Positions 43,416 through 52,282 of a stretch of 64,000 nucleotides of DNA are shown here, one piece after another. This DNA comes from Desulfallas thermosapovorans DSM 6562 (GTDB lineage: Bacteria > Bacillota > Desulfotomaculia > Desulfotomaculales > Desulfallaceae). The notes beneath the pieces were generated by a model. The model was not told the origin of the DNA, did no database searches, and was given only the letters and a program-made list of their open reading frames with translations. Each line of letters begins with the position of its first letter. The first letter of the stretch is position 1. Position numbers and translations under genes: made by a program. Location: NCBI RefSeq assembly GCF_008124625.1, contig NZ_VNHM01000005.1, positions 1 to 64,000 of the forward strand, read 5' to 3'.

Positions 43416-45239
43416 ATGTCCAGTAACTTTATTTATTCAAACCGCGAGCATAAATTTCTCTTGAAGGAATGGCTTGATACTAAAAAAATATTAAACTTGG
43501 AAGCCTTCAAGGAATTCTACGAGATGGATGACATCGATATGATATTGGACGAGGCCCTGAAGGTAGCCAAGGAAGTAGTTGCCCCTACCAATATTGATGG
43601 AGACAGAATTGGAGCCAAACTGGAAAACGGCAAAGTGACTACACCCCCTTCATACCATAAGTTGTACCAGTTCATGCAAGAAAACGGCTATGGCAATACC
43701 AGATACGACCCTGAGGAAGAAGGTAAATTACCACAAGTTCTGCAAACTGTATTGGATGAGTTCTTTAATGCGGCAAACCCGTCCTTCCATCCTTATATAG
43801 GTTTGGCCGGTGGATCTTCCAACTTGATTAATACCTTTGGCACAGAAGAAGACAAGAAACGGTTTTTACCCAAAATGTTTACCGGTGAGTGGACTGGTAC
43901 CATGTGCTTAACCGAGCCTTGCTGTGGTTCCGACGTGGGCGATATTACCACCAAGGCATATGCCACTGATGACCCCCGGGTATATAAAATTAAAGGTACC
44001 AAGTGTTTTATTACCGCTGGCGACCATGATCTCACCGAAAATATTATTCACTTGCTGCTGGCCAAATGTGAAGGTGCGGCACCCGGTACCAAAGGCATCT
44101 CCCTGTTTATTGTGCCCAAAATTTGGGTTAATGAAGACGGCAGCCTGGGAGAACCCAACGACGTTACCACTGTAGCACTGGAGCACAAAATGGGTATTAA
44201 AGGTTCCGCAACAGCTATGCTCAGTTTCGGTGATGAAGGTAATTGCCGTGGTATTTTGCTGGGTAACCCGCCGGATGAGAACGGTAAAGCTCAAGGAATG
44301 GCCCAAATGTTTATAATGATGAATGGCGCCAGACAAAGTACCGGTCTCACAGCCATGTCCATTGCACAAGCAGCTTATAACTATTCACTGCAGTATGCCA
44401 AAGAACGGATTCAAGGTAAAGCCATAAGCAACCCCAAGGCCGGGCGCACAAGAATTATCGATCATGAAGACGTTCGGAGAATGCTGTTATTCCAAAAATC
44501 AGTAACAGAAGCTTGCCGGGCCATGATTATGAAGACGGCTTATTATCTGGACCTTGAACGTAATGGAGACATCCCGGAAGATAAGGAAAAGGCTAAGAGA
44601 AGAATTGAAGTTAATACCCCGCTGGTTAAGGCTTATGCATCCGACATGGTATGGCAAACCACTGCCGAGGCCATTCAGATACACGGCGGTTACGGATTCA
44701 CCGAGGAATACCCGGTGGCACAGTGCGCCAGGGATTCAAAAATACTCTCCATTTGGGAAGGCACCAACTTTATCCAATCGCTGGACCTGGTCTTTAGAAA
44801 ATGGACCTTGGATAAAGGAAAGATATTTGCCGAGTGGTTTAATGATGTAGTGGAATCCATTGAAAACAATAAAGAGCTTAACGGATTTAACAGAGAATAT
44901 GAAATAATGAATAAAGCAGCGGGTGTTTATAGGGAAATCCAGGGCACCATTGCCTCCTATATGAACACAAATTTAAGGGCCATCCCTTTGTTTACCACCA
45001 GAATTCTCCACGCCACCTCCATGCTGTGGGGTGGGGCATTGCTACTTGAACAAGCTGCAATAGCTTCTAAGAGAATGGAGGAACTCGGGGCGGATCATTT
45101 TGATTACCCGTTCTACCAGGGCAAAGTACAAACGGCTAAGTTCTATATCAGAAATATCGTACCTGAAATATTTAAGATTGCTGAAATTATTAAAGACTGT
45201 GATACATCCGCCATCGACATCCTGGAAGAAGGTCTGTAG
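43416..45239 (+). CDS. large acyl-CoA dehydrogenase (second copy, ~607 residues)
   Basis: Paralogue of the 612-residue protein at 36451, with the same N- and C-terminal extensions. Signatures MCLTEPCCGSDVGD, GTKCFITAGDHDL and catalytic ILSIWEGTNFIQSLDL. The two adjacent cysteines replacing NA in the TEPNAGSD motif are unusual and lie by the flavin. Oxidises an acyl-CoA, probably of different chain length from its paralogue. Third gene of the operon; a terminator-like hairpin follows it. Confidence 0.9.
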   Translation: MSSNFIYSNREHKFLLKEWLDTKKILNLEAFKEFYEMDDIDMILDEALKVAKEVVAPTNIDGDRIGAKLENGKVTTPPSYHKLYQFMQENGYGNTRYDPEEEGKLPQVLQTVLDEFFNAANPSFHPYIGLAGGSSNLINTFGTEEDKKRFLPKMFTGEWTGTMCLTEPCCGSDVGDITTKAYATDDPRVYKIKGTKCFITAGDHDLTENIIHLLLAKCEGAAPGTKGISLFIVPKIWVNEDGSLGEPNDVTTVALEHKMGIKGSATAMLSFGDEGNCRGILLGNPPDENGKAQGMAQMFIMMNGARQSTGLTAMSIAQAAYNYSLQYAKERIQGKAISNPKAGRTRIIDHEDVRRMLLFQKSVTEACRAMIMKTAYYLDLERNGDIPEDKEKAKRRIEVNTPLVKAYASDMVWQTTAEAIQIHGGYGFTEEYPVAQCARDSKILSIWEGTNFIQSLDLVFRKWTLDKGKIFAEWFNDVVESIENNKELNGFNREYEIMNKAAGVYREIQGTIASYMNTNLRAIPLFTTRILHATSMLWGGALLLEQAAIASKRMEELGADHFDYPFYQGKVQTAKFYIRNIVPEIFKIAEIIKDCDTSAIDILEEGL

Positions 45240-45264
45240 AAACATAGCCGGGTTCTAAATTAAG

Positions 45265-45311
45265 GGGGAACTGTTTCTTGGAGACTTGGATTCAGTTCCC
45301 CAAATTTTATT
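45265..45311 (+). terminator. terminator-like hairpin inside the second operon
   Basis: GGGGAACTG (45265-45273) pairs with CAGTTCCCC (45293-45301), followed by AAATTTTATT. It may reduce readthrough into the thiolase gene, which has a TATAAT at about 45334 that could be its own sigma-A -10 element. Confidence 0.6.
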
Positions 45312-45368
45312 GGCTATTAAGAAATGAGAATATAATAGATAATTGTATTTATTATGGAGGGTCTTTTA

Positions 45369-46547
45369 ATGAGAGAATGTGTAATCATTGATGGATTAAG
45401 AACAGCAAACGCCAGAGCGCATAAGGATAAAGGCTGGTTCAGAAATAAAACACCGGATGAATTGCTCACTGCTGTTTATGATGCGTTATTTGCCAGAAAT
45501 CCCCAAGTGAAGCCGGAAGACGTGGAAGCAGTTTTTGTAGGTTCAGCTGCCCAGGTCGGCATGCAAAATGATATCGGCAGAACCTCCTGGCTGGCCGGCG
45601 GATTTCCTGAATCCGTACCAACGAACACTATTTGCCAACAATGCCCCTCCGGTATGGCGGCCATTGAACATGCCGCCAGGGCTATCATGTGCGGTGAAGG
45701 TGACATATATATTGCCGCCGGTGTTGAGGACATGTATCATGTACCAATGGGATATGCCATGGAATTCCCGCCTCGGATGCTGCAAAGGTACAAGCGTTCC
45801 GATATCCCCATGGGCGTTACGGCAGAAAAGGTAGCTGAACTTTGGAATATATCCAAGGAAGATATGATGCAAATGGCATACTACAGCCATAAAAACGCCG
45901 CCGCTGCCAGAGATTCCGGCAAATTCAGCCGCGAGATTGTTCCTGTAGAAGGTGAAAAGGAAGACGGAACCAAATTTATGGTGGACCGGGATCAGTGGAT
46001 AAGAGATAATATCTCCATTGAAGCCATGGCAGCTATGAAATCTCCCTTTAAAGAAAATGGCGTTATATCTGCAGCTTTATCATCGCCCCTGACAGCTGGC
46101 GCCTGCGCTCTTATTCTCATGGAACGTCAAAAGGCCGATGAACTGGGCCTGGACTACCATCTCAAATATAAAGCGGGGGCAATGGCTGGCTGTGACCCCA
46201 CTGTAATGGGTATTGGACCTATCTACGCTGTAAGAAAAATTTTTGAACGCACCGGTTTAACTGCTGATGATATAGATGTAGTGGAAATCAATGAAGCCTT
46301 TGCCAGCCAGTCTTTGGCTTGCCTCAGGGATTTGGGGCTTGAACAAAACGCACCCTTTAAAAAGACTAATCTTTGGGGTGGCGCACTGGCATTGGGACAC
46401 CCCCTGGGAGAGTCCGGAGCCAGGATCGTTATTACATTAAATAATATTATGAAGTATGAAAAACCCGATGCCAAGTATGGTTTGGCTACCCTGTGCGGTG
46501 GATTTGGCAATGCCAATGCTTCGCTCTGGGAAAGGGTCGAGAAATAG
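45369..46547 (+). CDS. acetyl-CoA C-acyltransferase (thiolase)
   Basis: A 392-residue degradative thiolase. Cys nucleophile in TICQQCPSGMAAIE, EINEAFASQSL, His in ALALGHPLGESG and second Cys in ATLCGGFGNANA. It cleaves 3-oxoacyl-CoA in beta-oxidation. The ATG at 45369 has GGAGG 8 nt upstream; an ATG 15 bases earlier overlaps that site. It completes the second four-step beta-oxidation set. Confidence 0.93.
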   Translation: MRECVIIDGLRTANARAHKDKGWFRNKTPDELLTAVYDALFARNPQVKPEDVEAVFVGSAAQVGMQNDIGRTSWLAGGFPESVPTNTICQQCPSGMAAIEHAARAIMCGEGDIYIAAGVEDMYHVPMGYAMEFPPRMLQRYKRSDIPMGVTAEKVAELWNISKEDMMQMAYYSHKNAAAARDSGKFSREIVPVEGEKEDGTKFMVDRDQWIRDNISIEAMAAMKSPFKENGVISAALSSPLTAGACALILMERQKADELGLDYHLKYKAGAMAGCDPTVMGIGPIYAVRKIFERTGLTADDIDVVEINEAFASQSLACLRDLGLEQNAPFKKTNLWGGALALGHPLGESGARIVITLNNIMKYEKPDAKYGLATLCGGFGNANASLWERVEK

Positions 46548-46584
46548 ATAATATTATAATTTGATTTAGCAAGATTGGTTAACT

Positions 46585-46627
46585 AAAAAACGCGTGCTAA
46601 AAACAATTTTTTCAGCACGCGTTTTTT
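46585..46627. terminator. bidirectional terminator
   Basis: Perfect 14-bp inverted repeat AAAAAACGCGTGCT/AGCACGCGTTTTTT between the convergent thiolase and DUF362 genes. Confidence 0.92.
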
Positions 46628-46645
46628 AATTTTTGATAAAAGTGG

Positions 46646-47941
46646 TTATTGCTTAACAAACAACCCCATATCAAACTCTTTTTTGTCCATGTAGCGATTA
46701 TATATATAGTGGCGATATTTAATATAATTATCGTAATCGCATTCTATTCCCTCTTCCTTTAACAACCGTTGAAACTCGTTTAAATCCGGAGGGCAACCCT
46801 TGATTACAATGGCTTTGTTGATATTGGGGTTATCTTTATTGCGCTGGTACGCACAATGGCCAAATAAAATTGTTTTATCAAAACCAGGAGCAGCCACTTG
46901 TCTTTTACCACTGATGAATTCAACGTTGGGAAAAGGTTCGCCCTTAAATGCTGATTGGAATAAAATTAATACCGGGTTAAATGTTTTAGAACAGGCAGTG
47001 CACAGAGAACTGTCGTACTTTCTAATGGCCAAACCCGAAAAACCACGCTTCTTAAAGCCAATGGGCATGGTATCGTCCTCTGTCCATTCCCAACTGTAAT
47101 CCAAAAATTCAGCATGGTCTGCTACTGATTCTCCACGGGTTTCAATGCTATCTAAATCAAGGGTGCCCCCGTTGCGCCGGGCATAAAACTTGAGATGCTC
47201 CACGTCAAAAGCATTATAACCAAGCAGGGCGGCGCCAACTACATCGCATGCCAGTATATCCTTCGAGGCTACTAAAATATCCCTGCGAAATGCCTTACCG
47301 GAGTGCCCCGGCCCTTTTTCCAGGGCGAATATGCCATCTATAAGCGTAAGGGCCACCGGCAGCTTTTCCACAATCCGCGGAAACATGTGCTCCAGTTCCT
47401 CATCCCGGGCATGGCATTTTTTCTTTGACTTCCTGTCAACGCATCCTTTAAGGTTTTTTATACCCAGGGAAATTTTACACTGGTTATGTGTTTTGAGCAC
47501 GGGCACGTTAATAATCTTGTCTGCTTCTAAAGCGCTGCGGGCAATGGAAAGTTTAACCCCGTCCAAATCCACCTCTTCAAATTTATCCTTATTCAGATCA
47601 ACCAGCTTTACTCCATATTTTTGCTGCAGTTCTTCGTAACCAAGCACATCATATATTTTTTCCGTCATTGACCCGGTAACCGCAAGAGAACCTTCTCCTA
47701 TGGTTAAATTGGTATACCCTTTCTCATATAGTATTTTTACCAGGGCAGACATAACCGCGGTTGTAGTAACCACCCCGAAGGGTGGATAGGGCAGATCAAA
47801 ATCCCAGGCCACTAAATTAGGCTTGATCAAAATTTTATCATTTTTGTTGAAATCTTTCAGCCCGTCACATAGTTCAAGCGCTTCTTTGACTGATTTGTAA
47901 GTATCATCATGTTTGACTATAGAAACCACCGGTTTGCTCAT
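46646..47941 (-). CDS. DUF362 domain protein
   Basis: A 431-residue protein of the DUF362 family. The N-terminal part VSIVKHDDTYKSVKEALEL, KILIKPNLVAWD and the NVPVLKTHNQCKISLGIKNLKGC segment are typical. A CTACSKTF and a GHCAYQRN cysteine pair occur in the C-terminal half, but no complete ferredoxin-type CX2CX2CX3C cluster. DUF362 proteins are often iron-sulfur linked and of unknown activity. It ends an operon with two MaoC-type hydratases under a sigma-54 promoter, so a role in acyl-CoA metabolism is inferred. Confidence 0.75.
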   Translation of the reverse strand: MSKPVVSIVKHDDTYKSVKEALELCDGLKDFNKNDKILIKPNLVAWDFDLPYPPFGVVTTTAVMSALVKILYEKGYTNLTIGEGSLAVTGSMTEKIYDVLGYEELQQKYGVKLVDLNKDKFEEVDLDGVKLSIARSALEADKIINVPVLKTHNQCKISLGIKNLKGCVDRKSKKKCHARDEELEHMFPRIVEKLPVALTLIDGIFALEKGPGHSGKAFRRDILVASKDILACDVVGAALLGYNAFDVEHLKFYARRNGGTLDLDSIETRGESVADHAEFLDYSWEWTEDDTMPIGFKKRGFSGLAIRKYDSSLCTACSKTFNPVLILFQSAFKGEPFPNVEFISGKRQVAAPGFDKTILFGHCAYQRNKDNPNINKAIVIKGCPPDLNEFQRLLKEEGIECDYDNYIKYRHYIYNRYMDKKEFDMGLFVKQ

Positions 47942-47971
47942 CTTATCTCTCTCCCTTAATTCATGATATAA

Positions 47972-48391
47972 TTAACAATTTTTTGATGGCAACACTGCTT
48001 CAAAAAGCCCGGTAACCTTAACCTGACCGTTTTGATCACAGGCTTGTACTTCACCGGCGATCAAATTATGCTCTTTTTTAGCCGTAACTTTACCCGTTAT
48101 TGTAATGATATCACCAGGTTTGGTGGGTTTAACAAAACGAACTTTAAACCTTTTTAAATACCTGTTGGGAAGCCAGTCAGTTATGGCCTGGCCAACAAAA
48201 CCCATGATTAGCATGCCGTGAGCAATTACACCACCCAGTCCCGCCTTTTTTCCAACAGCATCAACATAATGAAGAGGGTTGAAATCACCGGAGGCTCCGG
48301 CATATTTAACCAGTTGAATTTCATCTACTGTTTTAGACAAACCGGGCATTTCATCACCTATATTGATATCTTCAAAAAAAGGAGCTGTCAT
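47972..48391 (-). CDS. MaoC-like (R)-specific hydratase/dehydratase subunit
   Basis: A 139-residue hot-dog-fold protein. The catalytic motif GDFNPLHYVDAVGKKAGLGGVIAHGML holds the Asp and His of the family's hydratase 2 site. It would hydrate 2-enoyl-CoA or dehydrate 3-hydroxyacyl-CoA with R stereochemistry. The ATG at 48391 has AAAGG about 9 nt upstream and begins one base after the stop of the preceding MaoC gene. The two probably form a heterodimer, as in actinobacterial and haloarchaeal two-gene dehydratases. Confidence 0.85.
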   Translation of the reverse strand: MTAPFFEDINIGDEMPGLSKTVDEIQLVKYAGASGDFNPLHYVDAVGKKAGLGGVIAHGMLIMGFVGQAITDWLPNRYLKRFKVRFVKPTKPGDIITITGKVTAKKEHNLIAGEVQACDQNGQVKVTGLFEAVLPSKNC

Positions 48392-48392
48392 T

Positions 48393-48839
48393 TTAACCAG
48401 CCTTTCTCTCAATAATGGTTTTGCGACATTTCAGGACTAAATCGCCATTTTGGTTAACATAGTTTGTAACCAGTATAAAAAGATTCATATTCTTCTTTTT
48501 ATGATAGCTGGCCAATGATGTGGTTCCGACAATTTCATCACCCGGATTAATTTCTCCGAAATACTCGTATTCTTGTTCCCCATGAAGCACCATAACCGGG
48601 TTGATATTAAGTAAAGAGCACATTTTATGAAAATCACAACCGCCCCAGAGATCAATAACAGTCCCGAATGTAGGGGGCGTTATTACATCCCGGTATCCTT
48701 GCCTTTGAGCTTCAACCGGATCATAATAAATGGGGTTTTCATCCCCTATGGCTTTGGCAAACTCCTTTATTTTTCCCCTTTCCACTGTCAAAGAAAAGGG
48801 GGGAAACTGTATGCCCACCATCTTGTTCCCATCACTCAT
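48393..48839 (-). CDS. MaoC-like hydratase, N-terminal type partner
   Basis: A 148-residue hot-dog protein of the FAS1-dehydratase/MaoC N-terminal type. It contains AIGDENPIYYDPVEAQRQGYRDVITPPTFG, in which the hydratase residues are altered, as in non-catalytic partners. VLHGEQEYEYFGEINPGDEI follows. The ATG at 48839 has GAGG about 9 nt upstream; an ATG 54 bases earlier has only weak pairing. It is directly linked to the catalytic MaoC gene. Confidence 0.8.
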   Translation of the reverse strand: MSDGNKMVGIQFPPFSLTVERGKIKEFAKAIGDENPIYYDPVEAQRQGYRDVITPPTFGTVIDLWGGCDFHKMCSLLNINPVMVLHGEQEYEYFGEINPGDEIVGTTSLASYHKKKNMNLFILVTNYVNQNGDLVLKCRKTIIERKAG

Positions 48840-48947
48840 TGGCCTTTTCCTCACTTTCAGTTTCAGACGATATAAACCAACTGAATATTTCATAATTTAT
48901 CTCAATAAGTTTATTAAAATTTATGACAACTCACCATAGTTAAAAAC

Positions 48948-48963
48948 TGCAAACTTTATGCCA
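48948..48963 (-). promoter_or_regulatory. sigma-54 promoter of the MaoC-DUF362 operon
   Basis: On the minus strand TGGCAT-AAAGT-TTGCA, a near-perfect -24/-12 element about 110 nt before the start at 48839. Confidence 0.85.
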
Positions 48964-49004
48964 TTTATAAAACAAAAAGATTTTTACAATATTATATTTT
49001 TTAG

Positions 49005-49040
49005 GTTTCTAATATGAACAAAACTGTTTCAAATATTAAC
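49005..49040 (-). promoter_or_regulatory. paired activator-binding sites for the MaoC-DUF362 operon
   Basis: GTTTCAAATATTAAC (49026-49040) and GTTTCTAATATGAAC (49005-49019) match the shared UAS motif and are spaced exactly 21 bp apart. They begin about 43 bp upstream of the -24 element. Confidence 0.62.
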
Positions 49041-49102
49041 CAGGCTGATTACCAGCAGAACGCAGTTGCTTTTTTCACGACTAATCCGTTTATTGGTAAT
49101 CA

Positions 49103-49136
49103 TAAAAAATGCACGACAAACATGAAGTTCGCGTGC
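49103..49136 (-). terminator. terminator of the sigma-54 activator gene
   Basis: Minus-strand GCACGCGAAC/GTTTGTCGTGC hairpin followed by ATTTTTTATG, about 30 bp past the stop. Confidence 0.75.
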
Positions 49137-49166
49137 GTAATGAATATATTTTATAGGATGGGATTA

Positions 49167-51101
49167 TCATTTACTGCCGCCAAAAATAGCTCCATCCACA
49201 TCCTTTAGTTTTCTCCATAAAGTTGTGCGGCTTGTACCGGTAATTTGAGAAATCTCCTTAATACTGGCGCCGGTGGATAGTAGATATTCGATAATTTCCC
49301 TTTCCATATCTTCCATTTTTCCTATCTTTATGTTAATGGTGTTTTCATCGCCTGAGGGAGCAGCATAAGATTTTTTGATCTTTTCGTTAATCAACTTGGT
49401 TATTAACTCTGCCACATCTCGGTCCTTTTCAATTAAGAGGACATATTTCTGCATCACGTTTTGTAATTCTCTGATGTTACCCGGCCAGTCATATTTTTTT
49501 AATTTTTCTAAAGCTGCTGGAGTTAAAGGTGGTACAATTTTTTTCTCCTGCAAGCTAAACTCATTTATCATATGTTTAGCTAGTATTTCTATATCCTCTT
49601 TTCTCTTGCGCAAAGGGGGTATATCAAGGTTAAGCACTTCCAGGCGATGATATAGGTCACTGCGGAACTTGCCTTCTTTAACGGCTACGATCAGTTCATG
49701 GTTAGTGGCCGCAATTATCCTGACATCTACCGGGAGTACCCTGTCGCTGCCCAACCTCATAATCTCCCTTTCCTGTATAACACGCAATAATCGTGCTTGT
49801 ACAGGCAGGGTCATCTCACCAATTTCATCTAAGAAAATGGTACCACCATGTGCCATTTCAAATAATCCAATCTTGCCGCCTTTCTTGGCACCGGTAAAAG
49901 CCCCTTCCTCATAACCAAACAATTCACTCTCCAGCAGGTTTTCCGGTAATGCGGCGCAGTTCACTGCTACAAAGGGCCCTTTTTGTCGTTCGCTTTCATT
50001 ATGTATGCTCTGAGCAAATAATTCCTTACCGGTGCCGCTTTCCCCGCAAATTAGCACGGTAGCATTTGCCGCGGCATACTTTTTGGCCCTGTTGATAGTA
50101 TCCATGATAGCGTCGCTGGTGCCAATAATATCGTCAAAGGTATGCTTGGCAAAAAGACCCTTCTTAAACAACTGACGCCTTAAGTTTTGTTCCAATACTT
50201 GAATCTTATCGGAGTCCTGAAACATTGTTACAATGCCTTTTCTTTTGCTACCCAGGTAAATGGGCATACTGATAATGGAAAAATGTTTACGCCCTACCTC
50301 TTTAAAAATCTCTTTATCACCTATATCTCCATTGGATATTACTCCCAGAACTGCGGGTTCTCTTATATTACTTACGTGCCGTCCTAAGATAGTACGGGCA
50401 TTCACATCCAACAGATTTTCTGCTGCCTTATTGATAAAGGTAAGACGTTTATGTTCATCAACAATTAAAATGCCGTCATTTGATGTTTCCAATACCGCCT
50501 GATATCTTTTTAAGCGCTCCTGTTCCCGGCGAATTCCTTGTACCAACTCTGCAGCCTGTTTGATAGAGCCATAGATGGCATCATAACCCGATTGGACCAG
50601 TACCGCATTGGCACCGGATTTTTTGGCCATATCATAAACACATAAACCGGTGCTTACAACGGCGTCATAATCTAAACCCAATATTTTATTGACCTGTTCA
50701 TCCATTTCATTTATATTGGTATACGGGTAACAATCAACTTCTATACCCAGTATCTCTACAATGGTCTTAAATTTCAGGCTAAAATCTTTGGTCTTATGGC
50801 CTAAAAATGCAATTTTTCGCCCCATGCCCTTGGCTACGTACAATGCTTCCAATATGTCGAAAGATGTTACTTCTATTAATACAACGGGCAAAGAAACAGC
50901 TTTTCTAATTTTTTTACCTGTTACCCCCCGACTGATGATTACCTCTACCCCTTCTTGTTCAAATTGGTGGGCCAGGGATACCCCTTCCTCCAAAACACCT
51001 TCCCTGACCTCCAAATCAAGGTTCATTTCTTTGGCAATTGCAGTCATCAGTTCGGACATTTCCGGGTAAGTTGAAACCACCCCTATCTTGATTTCTTTCA
51101 T
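49167..51101 (-). CDS. sigma-54-dependent activator with PrpR_N and PAS sensor domains
   Basis: A 644-residue enhancer-binding protein. An N-terminal PrpR_N domain (about residues 1-190), the domain that in PrpR senses a propionate metabolite, is followed by a PAS domain (about 200-310), a AAA+ domain (about 325-555) with Walker A GESGTGKE, the sigma-54 contact loop GAFTGA and [12 protein letters not shown], and a C-terminal Fis-type helix-turn-helix ([18 protein letters not shown]). It lies amid five units with sigma-54 promoters, so it probably activates them in response to an acyl-CoA or fatty-acid signal. Its own upstream region shows no such promoter. Confidence 0.92.
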   Translation of the reverse strand: MKEIKIGVVSTYPEMSELMTAIAKEMNLDLEVREGVLEEGVSLAHQFEQEGVEVIISRGVTGKKIRKAVSLPVVLIEVTSFDILEALYVAKGMGRKIAFLGHKTKDFSLKFKTIVEILGIEVDCYPYTNINEMDEQVNKILGLDYDAVVSTGLCVYDMAKKSGANAVLVQSGYDAIYGSIKQAAELVQGIRREQERLKRYQAVLETSNDGILIVDEHKRLTFINKAAENLLDVNARTILGRHVSNIREPAVLGVISNGDIGDKEIFKEVGRKHFSIISMPIYLGSKRKGIVTMFQDSDKIQVLEQNLRRQLFKKGLFAKHTFDDIIGTSDAIMDTINRAKKYAAANATVLICGESGTGKELFAQSIHNESERQKGPFVAVNCAALPENLLESELFGYEEGAFTGAKKGGKIGLFEMAHGGTIFLDEIGEMTLPVQARLLRVIQEREIMRLGSDRVLPVDVRIIAATNHELIVAVKEGKFRSDLYHRLEVLNLDIPPLRKRKEDIEILAKHMINEFSLQEKKIVPPLTPAALEKLKKYDWPGNIRELQNVMQKYVLLIEKDRDVAELITKLINEKIKKSYAAPSGDENTINIKIGKMEDMEREIIEYLLSTGASIKEISQITGTSRTTLWRKLKDVDGAIFGGSK

Positions 51102-51344
51102 TGTTTAAAATATACCTCCCCTATTTGTGCAAATAGGCTAATCATGATCAATAAAAAAGTTTAATTGAATTTATTATTATATATTTTCGAAACATACTTA
51201 CTATTTAGTTTATCATTGCTTAGCTATTTAAACAACATCCAACAATTTATCATGCCGGGTAAAAGCTTGTTAGCTTACACTCATGAAAAGGAACGCAGTG
51301 ACCCTTGACGGTGATGTCGCCTTTCGTTAATCTCATTTGTACTA
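51102..51344. other. intergenic region upstream of the activator gene
   Basis: AT-rich, with one GC-richer patch at about 51285-51335. No sigma-54 promoter or shared activator site was found, so the activator is probably made from a conventional promoter. Confidence 0.4.
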
Positions 51345-51386
51345 TATAAAAAATAAGGAGTTATTGTTTAATAACAACAACTCCTA
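51345..51386 (-). terminator. terminator of the membrane-protein gene
   Basis: Minus-strand AGGAGTTGTTGTTATT pairs with AATAACTCCT-type arm and runs into TTATTTTTTATA, about 45 bp past the stop at 51429. Confidence 0.7.
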
Positions 51387-51428
51387 TCATCTATTAGAAC
51401 ATTTAAAAATAGAACATCTAAAAAATAA

Positions 51429-51968
51429 TTAATGAGAGCTGTGCTGTGTACTGCTTGCAGACGCGCCCATGAAGATTTGAACGACTTTCGGAATAGCAGC
51501 TACCCCTAGTACTAGTGCGGTACCGCCAATCAATTGGATAGCAACCCACTCCGTAATTTGGGGTCCCGGAGGGACTTTAGCTGCAACAGCTGTAATAATA
51601 AAAAGCATAAAAGCATGTGAGTTAAATACCCAGGGCAGAACATCCATTAATAAGACGATTAAAAATACAAATATTAAAATATAGATTAACTGCGCCGTAA
51701 AAAGACCAATTACGGGACCTAATGCTTTTATAAAGGCCACGATCAAAGGATATTGCAAGATACCAAAACAAGAGCCGATAATAACATTGGGTATTTGCTT
51801 ATTGTCCCTATGAACAAGGAAAAAAAGTACCATACAAGCAAATGCGGGCCAAGTTGCTAAATGATTCAGGTGCAAAGCCAATTCTCCAATGGCTATTATA
51901 ACAAGAAGTGTGATACTAAAAATAACCTTGGTTTTTGGAAAAAAAGGAGCTTTTTGTTGAGTCACAGT
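51429..51968 (-). CDS. multi-pass membrane protein of unknown family
   Basis: About 179 residues with five or six hydrophobic helices, including VIFSITLLVIIAIGELALHL, LIYILIFVFLIVLLMDVLPW and a glycine-rich IQLIGGTALVLGVAAIP near the end. A conserved-looking VHRDNKQIPNVIIGSCFG loop separates helices 2 and 3. A GTG start at 51968 has GGGG 8 nt upstream; a GTG at 52031 has no ribosome site. It lies behind a sigma-54 promoter of the fatty-acid set, so it could be a carrier for a substrate or product; that is inference. Confidence 0.65.
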   Translation of the reverse strand, partial: TVTQQKAPFFPKTKVIFSITLLVIIAIGELALHLNHLATWPAFACMVLFFLVHRDNKQIPNVIIGSCFGILQYPLIVAFIKALGPVIGLFTAQLIYILIFVFLIVLLMDVLPWVFNSHAFMLFIITAVAAKVPPGPQITEWVAIQLIGGTALVLGVAAIPKVVQIFMGASASSTQHSSH

Positions 51969-52131
51969 TTTTTCCCCTTTCGAAATTATTATTAGTTCAT
52001 AATAAAATAATTGAGAGTTGTTAAGTTCCACGAGTAGAATGATTTAGACTTTCTTTAATATATACCACCTGCCTTATTTGTTTTTTCATTGCCACAATTT
52101 AAAATTTTTCAAAAATATAATTTTAAAATTA

Positions 52132-52147
52132 TGCAAAACTTATGCCA
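52132..52147 (-). promoter_or_regulatory. sigma-54 promoter of the membrane-protein gene
   Basis: On the minus strand TGGCAT-AAGTT-TTGCA, a near-perfect -24/-12 element about 160 nt before the preferred GTG start (100 nt before the longer one). Confidence 0.83.
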
Positions 52148-52282
52148 TTAACCCATGTTGCTATTTTGCCTAAAAAATAAAGTTATACTTCATAAAATGG
52201 CCCCTTTGGAGAGTTTGTGCCAATTGTTTGATAGAGCGTTACTGTATCACTTCCATTAAAGTTTATAAAGGGAACAACCAAG

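Noticed and set aside
51102-51240. Sigma-54 autoregulation of the activator gene
   Set aside because: A TGCAA at about 51128 on the plus strand has no matching TGCCA at the right distance, and no shared activator site is present.
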